Assembly (NCBI GenBank): GCA_964487565.1
Contig: CAZARN010000002.1
Location: forward strand, 62,001 to 126,000
DNA: 64,000 bases
Source of the DNA: Phil1 sp964487565
GTDB lineage: Bacteria > Bacillota > Clostridia > Christensenellales > CAG-138
Reading direction: 5' to 3'
Shown: in pieces, positions 46,101-51,933 of the stretch
Numbering within the stretch: position 1 is the stretch's first letter
Layout: each line of letters begins with the position of its first letter
Program-made: the position numbers and the translations under genes
Notes under the pieces: generated by a model
Seen by the model: the letters and a program-made list of their open reading frames with translations, nothing else
Databases searched by the model: none
What the model was told of the DNA's origin: nothing

Positions 46101-48001
46101 TCGTATATAACGAGCCTCAGTCCGGATTGCCCGTCGTTTTTATACGACCCGTCGGCATCCGTAACGCTCACGCTCAGCACGGTCGAGTTTACGTTGTTCG
46201 CAACAAGCTTGATGCGGGCCTGCGCGGTTCTTCTGCATGTCCGCGTTTCGCCGGTTATGCTTTGAGGCTGTGTCGAAAGCGCCTGATCGCCGAACCTGTC
46301 AAATATCTCAAGCGTATAGTCATATTGCGTGTTCGAGTCGAACACGGCCGGGCTTGTCCAGTCTATGGTTGAACCGTTCCTCAGCTTGTTGAGCGAGGCG
46401 GTATCCATGTCAAGGCTCATCGCCGCGCCGCCGTTCTTTGGCGTCACGGTCACGGTTACCCTGTTTATGTAGTTCATCACGCTGTCAGGCGCCTGCTCTT
46501 CGCCCTCCGCCGGCAGCATCTCGCTCAGCGAAAGACCGCGCAGCACCACCTGCATCGGGAGCAGCGTTTGATTGTCTTTGTCGAGCGTCACGGCAATATC
46601 GTTGAGGAAGCTCCTGTCAAGCGTTTCGAACTGTGTTTTTGTAAGAAAAACCGTCGTGCGCTTGATATTGCTCGCGTCAAGATATTCAAATGTGCCCTCT
46701 ATCTCAAGTGACGAACCGGGCGGCAGCGTGCCGAGCGAAACCGTACCCGAACCCTTCACGGTTTTTCGCATTATCAGCTTGCCGTTGTTATATATAAGCA
46801 GCCTTGCCCCTTTTGTGAGACGCTGGTCGGGATCTTCGATCGTAACATCACAGGATACGGTATACACCGTGGCCTTTATGTTTTCGGCCTTTATAACGGG
46901 CATCCTGAACGCCGGCTCCACAGGCGCGCCGGAGCTTCCCGTTCCTTCGCCGCCCGTGCCGCTTCCCGTTCCTCCGCCGCCTTCGGAACCGGATGCCTGT
47001 CCGCCCCCGGTGGATGGCCGGCTTGAGGAAGCGCCTCCCGACGCGCCCGCGCTGCCCGGATTCTGCTGTTCGCCCGGCGCCGACGTCGGCGTTGCGGGTG
47101 AAGAGCTTGCCTCCGGCGTCGGAGTGGGTGTTGAGCTGTCCGGCTTTTGCGTATTCTGCGCCATCGCCGTGCCGACAGGGCCCGGCGTGCCGTACACGCC
47201 CGTTTCATCGGTATGCGGTTCGTCGCTCATGCTTGGCTGGGGCGTCTTTGGCTCCGGCGTTGCGGACGGTACCGCAGCAGTCGTGTATATTTCAGGCGCA
47301 TGAGTGCTTATGCTCTGCATAAGCTCCTCTGTTATTATGCCAAGCCGCTTCAAAAAGTCGGCGTAATCATACTCGTTCGAGCCTATGCGTATGCGCGCGC
47401 CCAAAAGGCCGCTGTATACCCTGTAAACGAGCTCGCCGTCGTCAAAAGCATAGAATCTTACCTCGTCGGCTTCAAAATCCACGATGCTGTTCATCGGGAT
47501 ATGCTTCTCGCCGGAGCTGAGGATCACATCAAGCCCCTGCACGTTTATCGCGGCGCCGTTGGCAAGGCCGTACAGGATGAATTCCTCTTCATCCGCCTGC
47601 GATCCGTCGCTGTTGAAGCTGTGGCCCGCGCTCACATAAAGTCCTTCATATGTGGGCAGATAGGAAAGCTCTGTATCTATGAGGGCGCCGTTCGCGTCGA
47701 GCGCCATCAGCGCCGCGCCGTCGTTTATGAGCATCGGCGCAAGGTTGTTTATCCTCACCTTCAGCTCGCCCAAATACCGTGCCGAGCCGCGCGAATACAC
47801 CGGCTCGCCCGATTTGATCTCGAGCAGCTCGGAGCGTTCGCCTTCCTCGGCGGTGCCTGCAAGCAGCGCCTTCATCACCTTATTGTCATTTATAAGATAG
47901 CCGCTCTCCTGCATGTTCCCGTACAGCTTGAATGTGTAAAGCTGTGCGAAGATCAGCACAAGGGCGATCGCTATAACAAACGGTATCAGTTTCTTTTTCA
48001 T
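37139..48001 (-). CDS. Giant 3,620-residue surface protein with GLUG-type beta-helix arrays and membrane helices at both ends
   Basis: I do not recognise a named gene. The order is as follows. An N-terminal membrane helix (6-27) comes after MKKK, then a domain to about 238 and a Pro/Thr/Gly linker (239-365). Ig/fibronectin-like beta modules reach about 1000, and two similar beta-sandwich modules with DYIPV/DYLPV signatures cover about 1010-1240. GLUG-like beta-helix regions lie near 1337-1600, 1794-2090 and 2287-2850, with AGGIVGY-type repeats. A beta-rich region and an acidic Gly/Thr linker follow (about 3360-3490). A C-terminal helix (about 3587-3610) ends in a Lys/Arg tail. Both ends should be cytoplasmic, leaving about 3,550 residues outside. 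It is last in the F1-like operon, 15 bp after the 246-residue gene; AAGGAAGG precedes the ATG. It ends in TAG. There is no LPxTG. Confidence 0.8.
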   Translation of the reverse strand: MKKKLIPFVIAIALVLIFAQLYTFKLYGNMQESGYLINDNKVMKALLAGTAEEGERSELLEIKSGEPVYSRGSARYLGELKVRINNLAPMLINDGAALMALDANGALIDTELSYLPTYEGLYVSAGHSFNSDGSQADEEEFILYGLANGAAINVQGLDVILSSGEKHIPMNSIVDFEADEVRFYAFDDGELVYRVYSGLLGARIRIGSNEYDYADFLKRLGIITEELMQSISTHAPEIYTTAAVPSATPEPKTPQPSMSDEPHTDETGVYGTPGPVGTAMAQNTQKPDSSTPTPTPEASSSPATPTSAPGEQQNPGSAGASGGASSSRPSTGGGQASGSEGGGGTGSGTGGEGTGSSGAPVEPAFRMPVIKAENIKATVYTVSCDVTIEDPDQRLTKGARLLIYNNGKLIMRKTVKGSGTVSLGTLPPGSSLEIEGTFEYLDASNIKRTTVFLTKTQFETLDRSFLNDIAVTLDKDNQTLLPMQVVLRGLSLSEMLPAEGEEQAPDSVMNYINRVTVTVTPKNGGAAMSLDMDTASLNKLRNGSTIDWTSPAVFDSNTQYDYTLEIFDRFGDQALSTQPQSITGETRTCRRTAQARIKLVANNVNSTVLSVSVTDADGSYKNDGQSGLRLVIYDENGALARNLTVASTTGDETVYADGAIPLEVADGQSFNITNLAANKQYSAVVMCPCDIEDGSGVKEYEIGRTNFYTASISTLGYAYFKADISDITSSSADIAVTLMQRTNVKLRALMDTLTYTVSSPAGIKCSVAFEKNARDEQSAQAMFGFYDLGTTPTGVGAGEDFSITLIEGAENQPAVRVFGTAASDTDTVWDALVGCSASVEIKLAKGMLDSAQLNSLTVPVTVDQGGVRQSVISPYTVATFRTMRMTPKVQSEASLAAESFFEIYDLNIDDPDGAIKGGKLYAKLIKTSSDKVIDIQTIETNHVYDTLRFTGLENNVEYRLEFICIEYNEGFQQATLQTQYVLPDKFVFTTGLSIKGKLNLESLEYSNPDEATQLFGANLYVADNTKRGVYISTNGAELSTSNYSAYALGDYIPVDEGALYAIKNLCQFGDSVYNIVYYNQNKVRTGAQQVLGFNAALEIPSGVSYVRFNMNIGYINYASMQRIYAQPDTQRDILSGVEWTNGIYLNRNNGTTTTSTSYKCTDYLPVEAGATYIRMSSASNNPVSTVCFYKADKTFISSIVSGTNGGIIQVPDNAAFMRTYCYTNCSTMSMYPLLPGSGSNAMTATLRAIVDDPQSTLAYDGSKYVLRLTDADGNTKDFTYDTPITEQGETDNIDALCPILVAADKKYTVQLVVLLQGKYEVVLDKVSFETQSRISVIHNEAELYAITANPYGSYVVVNDIRCVNSTAIVGSFYGTLDFNGHTLTRTVNSSAMFGYVMQNASVKNIVLEYTFGNVDRSYSSGSISTYNNGTIENIIIRLSGSSNGTALSSFGGIVYNNNATGVIQNFVINFVTPIYFQNYFGGVAPFNSGVIRCGYVYGEDLYACSGSLTGNSTSERSSNGDVIGRNNITGSMSDVFCLNNIHIEDGTRSNYSSILLGYTTGEQRNMFTVGDRYTYTISAENGYVPIETTDLSIGPAIGLNTALERTSNVMYVSDNIYMPKYNSKVSKQVLWDVYWYEQLFERDESFLVDSTVMMGYYPQIALPETMMDEQELIALPSVIKPQAPQLLTALVTNQTNEYADVILTFANPQSHTVSAVFAEGASVEVYQGEENQYFDGDLYRVKARVYSPTLYRDGYKVLTTTSQWEGMSVIAEYGTTASSYELVTIPASFYKLIYTSDDWTSMQSDQEGNYRLAANIDLSDRVPNKLQLSNFKGKLDGGIYDENGILTGMYTIFGLNTGMTGYVINQTNEAVIQNIIINDAKLGNANKNNVCGFIGTATNSVIDNVHISNMVCNPSGYGGTIAASANSCIITNCSATDCTIVTQKVSTLYIGGLVGYMYGSGSMNNCFVQGMSITAKEGLNCAGIGGIVGYVAYGTGLKSCVAQGEIQTAFAYTGGIAGYFDGTYGNYLSYVSITSTTGSFGGICGYSFGSTINHSLVIGDLYAINSMEGVNRVYGAVRSATTGTGTYAYASQLLGGTISDDRTYVSGLLTSDELRQESTYTTLIGFESDFDTSCLKDGYLPCLLSTNGEAFDNQRPMLIPDDTIRLAEVLGTKNTDAGSGYKDEATYTVSFELYHSGYTVKKISVDGMQFVGLDGDPSDYSQSKDGFTVTAVRDGVSIYTISRYYPTEKRGNYRLRVTLVSTDGQARVMELSAKVELDAAPYHIIENAADWQRLMGLYGSTYEDFVITGDVDFSTITEPVVINVKVGSVIGRKNGVTGESVKIRGLDYKTLNAGDALFAEVAGEIERIDFENISWNSAVNKKGGSNVGLIGMLSGSMNYVNFNNIDINSYSAVNAGLIGTFSGRISNVTLTDIRHVSTAGASSKGLLVGNATAGSTIEYVTVAGTDSGTTDENGKPVANTYLNVLGSNVGIIAGTSLASVSNITIGSDDADAPRIIVSGSSTVGGLVGYSANSIYQKYANIYNVDVKATGNYAAGATAFYGVQNYCLVKYSTVSAAGLGAGGIAGCLGTGNNNYVYDCTISAGAYGAGGIYGNRSFMASNCAVYNCKISAGTYGAGGIIGDCGDYTTTTYSSHESYNNTITAGTYGAGGIVGRGCGASIGTSVGNTVTAGTDGAGGIVGYCTSVSVMNNNAVVDCNITSTVNAGGVVGYSLAGTIDRCYVRDTSITALTDCAGGLAGYQEGGTHQNSFVYANVEAMGRYAGGLFGKLQSVGYAQSAGTAKIVNCVSYTGVTAADYAGGLAGCITRAFNTDPAAFSDNTVSGTLLITTVICTGPTDAVSGGNEYTGEHAGLMCGRDALDAVQSSGLAGVLSYVNSSANGRIADTADVATADSALLGTQSTYEKTLGWNLSKSWSATALVAEGTGSEAAPYGILPFVRNNYATNSVYTVLNGQKGYSFDASVVIDSLGTTRTRLSFGTDDANGVPVPIFEAPALMSMFGLRQEGDIPKFTVYASGADTVNIEFDASVPCDPINEEDAWATFEINNANGDILASHVIDRRVYTLSYDFTSELTLTLSSATGQQTYSILPADVRSTVMTWGDDYYYINAGGIAGSNGVLSGDFVNVFKGFALTSDGALYNLGDGECVRESTQTGLTTLRPLFTTAIGEDVTLYTFNGFTIVKNAEGETVNELRLMAKAGEIRAMDPTASAQTASFVIDEADGREYAIMLLDSGEIYDIASNGDIAPSGMRNFGIVQTSCSIGSDSTVMLMRYDDGSAAAFDYVSGEIISLDAPATAPSMLTYVSGYFAAAFAAEPTQLAEGYQRVSQLAEQLSVTPFEGSVEGAYANGMSELEGEDTGAAENPPDMEASEGDGAMGQTDGSGVTAGTAEGTEGNASSEYTDGENAQSNPNATDGNPDAAGGGNGEGTSTGTQGETTTDGSGAPGTDADGAKGGSDKETLPSEEIAMGEVNDEALREEADSVNRYVVYYDSEKNDYAVLMTDLLMPETDALISEAMREQALKQGFDENGVYSNGDAASDGEGEGEGAQDKTGIVNNGAKPVSIAQVISAGGSGITALICVAVAVVALIALLVLGRQKNDRKNKTK
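39530..40300 (-). repeat. Tandem GLUG-type repeats within the giant gene
   Basis: At least nine units with the core AGG[ILV].G (for example AGGIYGNR, AGGIIGDC, AGGIVGRG, AGGIVGYC, AGGVVGYS, AGGLAGYQ) occur in this segment. The DNA itself repeats a GC-rich phrase around each core. Beta-helix stacking is the expected structure. Confidence 0.7.
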
Positions 48002-48016
48002 CTTGTGCCGCCTTCC

Positions 48017-48757
48017 TTACATGAGGGGCTTTGCCGACGATGGCGTGTTTATCAGCAGCTGCCAGTTTCCCTCAGCGTCATACAGGGTGTCGGTATTGAG
48101 GTCGATCTTGCGTCCGTCGGCAAATTCGGCCGTAACGTTCATTCCCTCGCCCGTTGTTGCTGAAAAGTCGGTCGCGCTTTCGCGGTCAAAATACTGCGCG
48201 TCCCTGTTGTACTGCACGAAGGCATATGAAAGCGCTGAAAGCTCCACCGTTTCGTCGCCTATCGTCAGCGTCACAGGTTCAAGGAACACATAAAGATCCT
48301 TTCCGTTATACAGGAACCCTCCGTCGACCGCGATCTCTCCGCCGGAATTGACGATATACGCGGACTCGTTTCTCATGAAGGCCTCGCCCAGCAAATAAAC
48401 ATATGCGGGCGCGCCGGAAGTTGGCATATAAACCATGTCGCAGAGGAGGATCATCCGGCTCTGGTTTGAATAATAAAGCGGCGTCCCGTCAAGCTGCGTT
48501 TGCGTTTCGCCGTTTGTCAGCGTGAGAATGCCGTCCTCATCGACGGCGATCCGGCTTTCGCCCGTATACTCCTGCTTCTCGAAGCCGTAATACTGATAAA
48601 GGGAAGCGTCCGTACTGAACGACGTGGACTCATCTCTGAACATGCGTGCAACGACCACCGCAACGACAATAACAGCCACTGCGGCGGCGATCATGATGAC
48701 ATATTCCGCGGGCTTGACCGCCCGGCTCTTTTTACTGTTCTTTCTTTGTGAGTTCAT
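48017..48757 (-). CDS. Bitopic membrane protein of the F1-like cluster
   Basis: The product (246 aa) has a basic cytoplasmic head (MNSQRKNSKKSRAVKPAEY), one membrane helix near residues 20-38 and an outside beta-rich domain of about 200 residues. The segment LYYSNQSRMILLCDMVYMP has the rhythm of the KLSDxxYM segment found in the cluster's surface proteins, so it may be a minimal relative without stalk. The start at 48757 overlaps the preceding gene by 26 nt; AGAAGG lies 3-4 nt upstream. An in-frame start at 48796 would add 13 residues. Its role is unknown, perhaps a membrane adaptor between the ATPase and the giant protein. Confidence 0.7.
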   Translation of the reverse strand: MNSQRKNSKKSRAVKPAEYVIMIAAAVAVIVVAVVVARMFRDESTSFSTDASLYQYYGFEKQEYTGESRIAVDEDGILTLTNGETQTQLDGTPLYYSNQSRMILLCDMVYMPTSGAPAYVYLLGEAFMRNESAYIVNSGGEIAVDGGFLYNGKDLYVFLEPVTLTIGDETVELSALSYAFVQYNRDAQYFDRESATDFSATTGEGMNVTAEFADGRKIDLNTDTLYDAEGNWQLLINTPSSAKPLM

Positions 48758-49277
48758 ATACCTTCTTCCAGCCGCAATCCCCGTAAACGGCTGCATCCTT
48801 TACAAAGAAGTAAATGCTGTAAAGCAGGATAAACAGCGCAAGCAGCGCAGCGATGAGGACCATCTGCCAGTCCATCTCGACATCGCGCATATAGCTCACG
48901 AGTATCTCAAGCGCGAGGAACGCGCCCGCAGTAAGCGCGGTATTCAAAACCTGCTGAAGTATTATCTGGAGCTTTCTTGTCGCTGCCGCCTGCATCGCAA
49001 CAAACGAGCACAGGCACACGGCGTTTATCCCGTCAAGTGTTTTTCTGAAGGCGAGCATGTAGATCACGAACAGCAGCCTCAGCCAGCTTGCCGCAAGCGC
49101 CATCGCGCCCATATCCGTCATGTCGAAAAACATGCCGAGCACCTTCACCGAAGCGCTTGAAAGGTTCATCTTCGACTGGGCCAGCATAAGAAGGCCGCCG
49201 ACAAGCATCGTGGCCGCAATTACGATCACGATATACCATTTCAGGCTCAGCACGGACTCCAGAATGGTTTGGAGCAT
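48732..49277 (-). CDS. Polytopic membrane protein of the F1-like cluster, possible subunit a substitute
   Basis: The product (181 aa) has about five hydrophobic helices (residues 13-33, 58-77, 84-100, 107-128, 137-160) and a short polar C-terminus. It has no signature of ATP synthase subunit a, in particular no recognised helix with the conserved stator Arg. It lies 2 bp after the epsilon-like gene, whereas subunit a normally precedes c, so equivalence is not shown. By position it is the only multi-helix protein that could complete a membrane sector around the c-like ring. GGAGG lies 7 nt before the ATG. I do not recognise the family. Confidence 0.65.
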   Translation of the reverse strand: MLQTILESVLSLKWYIVIVIAATMLVGGLLMLAQSKMNLSSASVKVLGMFFDMTDMGAMALAASWLRLLFVIYMLAFRKTLDGINAVCLCSFVAMQAAATRKLQIILQQVLNTALTAGAFLALEILVSYMRDVEMDWQMVLIAALLALFILLYSIYFFVKDAAVYGDCGWKKVYELTKKEQ

Positions 49278-49279
49278 CG

Positions 49280-49714
49280 TCAGTCCTCCTGAATGAGCAG
49301 CGAAAACTCATTGTTCCTGTGGCAGAAGAAGCCGTGTATGTATTTGTAGCGCTGCTCGCGCGATTCGCACACAAACGTCACTTCGCCGTCAACAACGCCT
49401 ATCACCGGCATGAATTCATCCATGATGAGGAGCGTGAATTTTTCGCTGATGATCCTCACCGCGCGCACGCGCTCGATGGTCGTCAGTCCCTCGTCGAAAC
49501 TTACGACCTTTGCGGTGATATACTTTTTTGCAAGCATCGCGCGGCGCTGTTCCTGCGTCCAAACCTCGCGGCGGTCATCCGGCCGCGTGACGGAGCGCTC
49601 CCTTGTGCGGGGTTCAACGACCTCCGTCCTTTTTGCCGCGCCGTCGTTCGCCCTGCCGCCGGTTTTTCCGCCCGCGGTTTGCGTTTTTACATCGCGCTTC
49701 CTGTTTTCGTCCAT
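49280..49714 (-). CDS. Putative F1 epsilon-like subunit with basic N-terminal extension
   Basis: The product (144 aa) has a charged, disordered N-terminal half (residues 1-55, rich in Arg, Lys, Thr) and a beta-rich C-terminal half (AKVVSFDEGLTTIERVRAV, then FTLLIMDEFMPVIGVVDGEVTFV) with the cadence of the epsilon/AtpC beta sandwich. It lacks the C-terminal helical hairpin that inhibits ATP synthases. Identity rests mainly on its position directly after the beta gene, as in atp operons. I chose ATG 49714 with GAGG 6 nt upstream. Alternatively it is an unrelated adaptor. Confidence 0.5.
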   Translation of the reverse strand: MDENRKRDVKTQTAGGKTGGRANDGAAKRTEVVEPRTRERSVTRPDDRREVWTQEQRRAMLAKKYITAKVVSFDEGLTTIERVRAVRIISEKFTLLIMDEFMPVIGVVDGEVTFVCESREQRYKYIHGFFCHRNNEFSLLIQED

Positions 49715-49729
49715 GGTCAACCTCTATGC

Positions 49730-51103
49730 TCAGGCGTTCCTGAATTGCTTTTTATTTTTCAGCGCGCCCACATATGCGAACTCGCTTTCGTCGAAATCGT
49801 CATAACGTCCTTCAAGTATCGCGCCCACATCGTCAAGCACGTCGCCTATCTCCACAAATTCGCCCGGAATGGAGGTAAACTGCTCCGCCACGAACATCGG
49901 CTGTGAGAAATAGTTGCGCAGCTTCCTCGCGCGGAAGAAAACGTTCTTATCCTCGTCGGAAAGATCGTCTATGCCAAGCACAGCCACGATCTCCTCAAGC
50001 TCACGGTATCTTGCAAGGCAGCGCTTGGCGTCCTCGACCAGCTTGAAATGGCGTTTGCCCACGCCGTCTATATCGACGAGCTTGCTGGATGTGTTGAAAA
50101 CGTCGATCGCGGGATAAAGCCCTTTTTCGGCGACCTTTCTGTCCAGCACCACCTGCCCGTCAAGATGGGCAAGCACCGCGTGGACGGCGGAATCCGTCAT
50201 GTCGTCCGCTGGGATGTAGACCGCCTGGAAGGATGTTATGGAACCGTCGCCGGTTGAGTTAATCCTCTCCTCCACGGCCGCAACGTCTGTGAGAAGGGTG
50301 GTCGAATAGCCGTTATCGATCGGCATCTGCTTGAGCTCTGCGGATATCTCGGCGTTGGCCTGCACCATTCTGTAAATATTGTCGATGAAAAGAAGCACGT
50401 CCTGATGTTTTTCGTCCCGGAGGTATTCCGCGATCGTCAGCCCGGAATATATGACCCTGGAACGGGCGGCGGAGTTCTCGCCCATCTGCCCGAATGCGAT
50501 GGATATCTTGTCGAGCAGGTCCCCTTCCTTCATTTCGTCATACAGCTCCTTGCCCTCGCGGGAACGCTCGCCCACGCCCACGAAAACGGAGTTGGATTCG
50601 TGCCCTTTATACATATTGTGTATGAGTTCTTTTATAAGCACCGTCTTGCCCACGCCCGCGCCGCCGAGCAGGCCCATCTTGAAGCCCCTGCGCATGGGTG
50701 CGAAAAAGTCGAGCACCTTTATGCCCGTCCAGAGTATCTCGCCCTCTATCTCTATCTCGCCCATGGAGAGCGAGCGCTCGTATACGTTTTTGACGTGAGG
50801 CGTTTCCACCGCGTTGCCGTCGATTGTCTCGCCGAAAGCGCCGAACACCCTCCCCAGCACCTGGTCCGAATACTCGACCGCAAGACCGGAGTCCGCAAGC
50901 TCGACCTCCATGCCTTTTCTCATGCCCTTCACGTCGTCAAACGGTATCGCCGAGGCGATGTCGCCCGCAAGCTCCACCACCTCAAGGCGGCGCATTTCGC
51001 CGTTGAGCTGAGTCGTGAGGATATCGCGAAGCTTAACCCCGGAAGCGGAAAGCAAAACCTCCACGCGCATATTTGAAACCGATATGATCTTGCCGATGCT
51101 CAT
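49730..51103 (-). CDS. F1-ATPase beta-subunit homologue (AtpD-like, catalytic)
   Basis: The product (457 aa) aligns along its whole length with ATP synthase beta. It has Walker A GGAGVGKT near residue 150, the catalytic-glutamate loop GERSREG near 178, FIDNIYRMVQANAEISAELKQMP (Walker B and DNIYR), SITSFQAVYIPADDMTDSAVHAVLAHLDG, and a DELSEED-like DLSDEDK near 381. All expected catalytic residues are present, so ATP hydrolysis is likely. The start ATG at 51103 shares a TGATG with the gamma stop and has GGAGGGG 7 nt upstream. The N-terminal barrel is conserved. It belongs to the F1-like c/b-delta/alpha/gamma/beta/epsilon order; it is not a flagellar FliI, which lacks a separate alpha, gamma and c. 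Confidence 0.92.
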   Translation of the reverse strand: MSIGKIISVSNMRVEVLLSASGVKLRDILTTQLNGEMRRLEVVELAGDIASAIPFDDVKGMRKGMEVELADSGLAVEYSDQVLGRVFGAFGETIDGNAVETPHVKNVYERSLSMGEIEIEGEILWTGIKVLDFFAPMRRGFKMGLLGGAGVGKTVLIKELIHNMYKGHESNSVFVGVGERSREGKELYDEMKEGDLLDKISIAFGQMGENSAARSRVIYSGLTIAEYLRDEKHQDVLLFIDNIYRMVQANAEISAELKQMPIDNGYSTTLLTDVAAVEERINSTGDGSITSFQAVYIPADDMTDSAVHAVLAHLDGQVVLDRKVAEKGLYPAIDVFNTSSKLVDIDGVGKRHFKLVEDAKRCLARYRELEEIVAVLGIDDLSDEDKNVFFRARKLRNYFSQPMFVAEQFTSIPGEFVEIGDVLDDVGAILEGRYDDFDESEFAYVGALKNKKQFRNA

Positions 51104-51933
51104 CACTGTACCCCTCCGAAGCTCTTCATTTTAATGAAACTTTCGATGACCTTCGCGAACGCCTGGTTCATTTTCTCCTTGCGCTGTGCGACAAACTGTT
51201 CCGCCTCTTCATCCTCGATGCGTCTCAGGGATTCGTTTGTGGCGTTCTGGCGCATAATGTTTTCCGAAGCATATGCGTTGACGGCGGCGATCTTCACCTC
51301 GTAATTCAGGTACGCTATGGTAAGATCCTGGAGCAATTCGTTTATATCGCCCTCCACCGTGAAATCCGCGGTATACGCGCTGTCCGCTTTCCCCTTCGTG
51401 ACCGGCGGCTTTTCCTTGCACGTCACGCCGTCCTCAATAACGTTCAAAGGGAAGATGCGTTTCCTTGTAAGCTTGATGTCGGTAAGGTTCGCATAATGGT
51501 TGTATATGAGGTTGATCCTTGAGTAGCAAAGCTCCTTTACCGCTCTTGTGAGTATCTCGTCCACCTCATAATACTTGGCCCAGAAATCCTCCTGCGTGAC
51601 GCGAAGGAGCACATCCTGACGGCGCGTGAGCTTTTTGCCGATGATCAGCTTCTCGCAGTCCGTGCCGTCAAGCTGGATCTGTGCGTTGGTCTGCGCATTG
51701 AGCGCGCCGCAGAAGCCGTAATCGCTGCCGATATAAATATTGAGCGCAGGCTTTTTCTTTTCCGGTCTGAATATGCGCTTGTCCAGCACGAAGTTGCGGT
51801 TGTTGAGTATCATGTCCATCATGGATGATACCTCCCGCTCCATGGCCGCATATTTCTCCGCCTCGCGCCGCGATTTGTCCACCCTCAGAAGAGAGTGGAA
51901 ATTCATGGCCTTGACGATGATCTTTGCGTTCAT
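51103..51933 (-). CDS. F1-ATPase gamma-subunit homologue (AtpG-like, rotor shaft)
   Basis: The product (276 aa) has the gamma layout. An N-terminal long helix is followed by SDYGFCGALN (residues 70-79, matching the SDRGLCGGLN motif) and a C-terminal helix with SENIMRQNATNESLRRIEDEEAEQF, where ATP synthases have SExxARMxAMxxAT. The two helices should form the coiled-coil shaft inside the alpha-beta hexamer. It overlaps alpha by ATGA at its start and beta by TGATG at its end. Retention of gamma points to a rotary or shaft-coupled enzyme rather than a static ATPase. Confidence 0.85.
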   Translation of the reverse strand: MNAKIIVKAMNFHSLLRVDKSRREAEKYAAMEREVSSMMDMILNNRNFVLDKRIFRPEKKKPALNIYIGSDYGFCGALNAQTNAQIQLDGTDCEKLIIGKKLTRRQDVLLRVTQEDFWAKYYEVDEILTRAVKELCYSRINLIYNHYANLTDIKLTRKRIFPLNVIEDGVTCKEKPPVTKGKADSAYTADFTVEGDINELLQDLTIAYLNYEVKIAAVNAYASENIMRQNATNESLRRIEDEEAEQFVAQRKEKMNQAFAKVIESFIKMKSFGGVQ

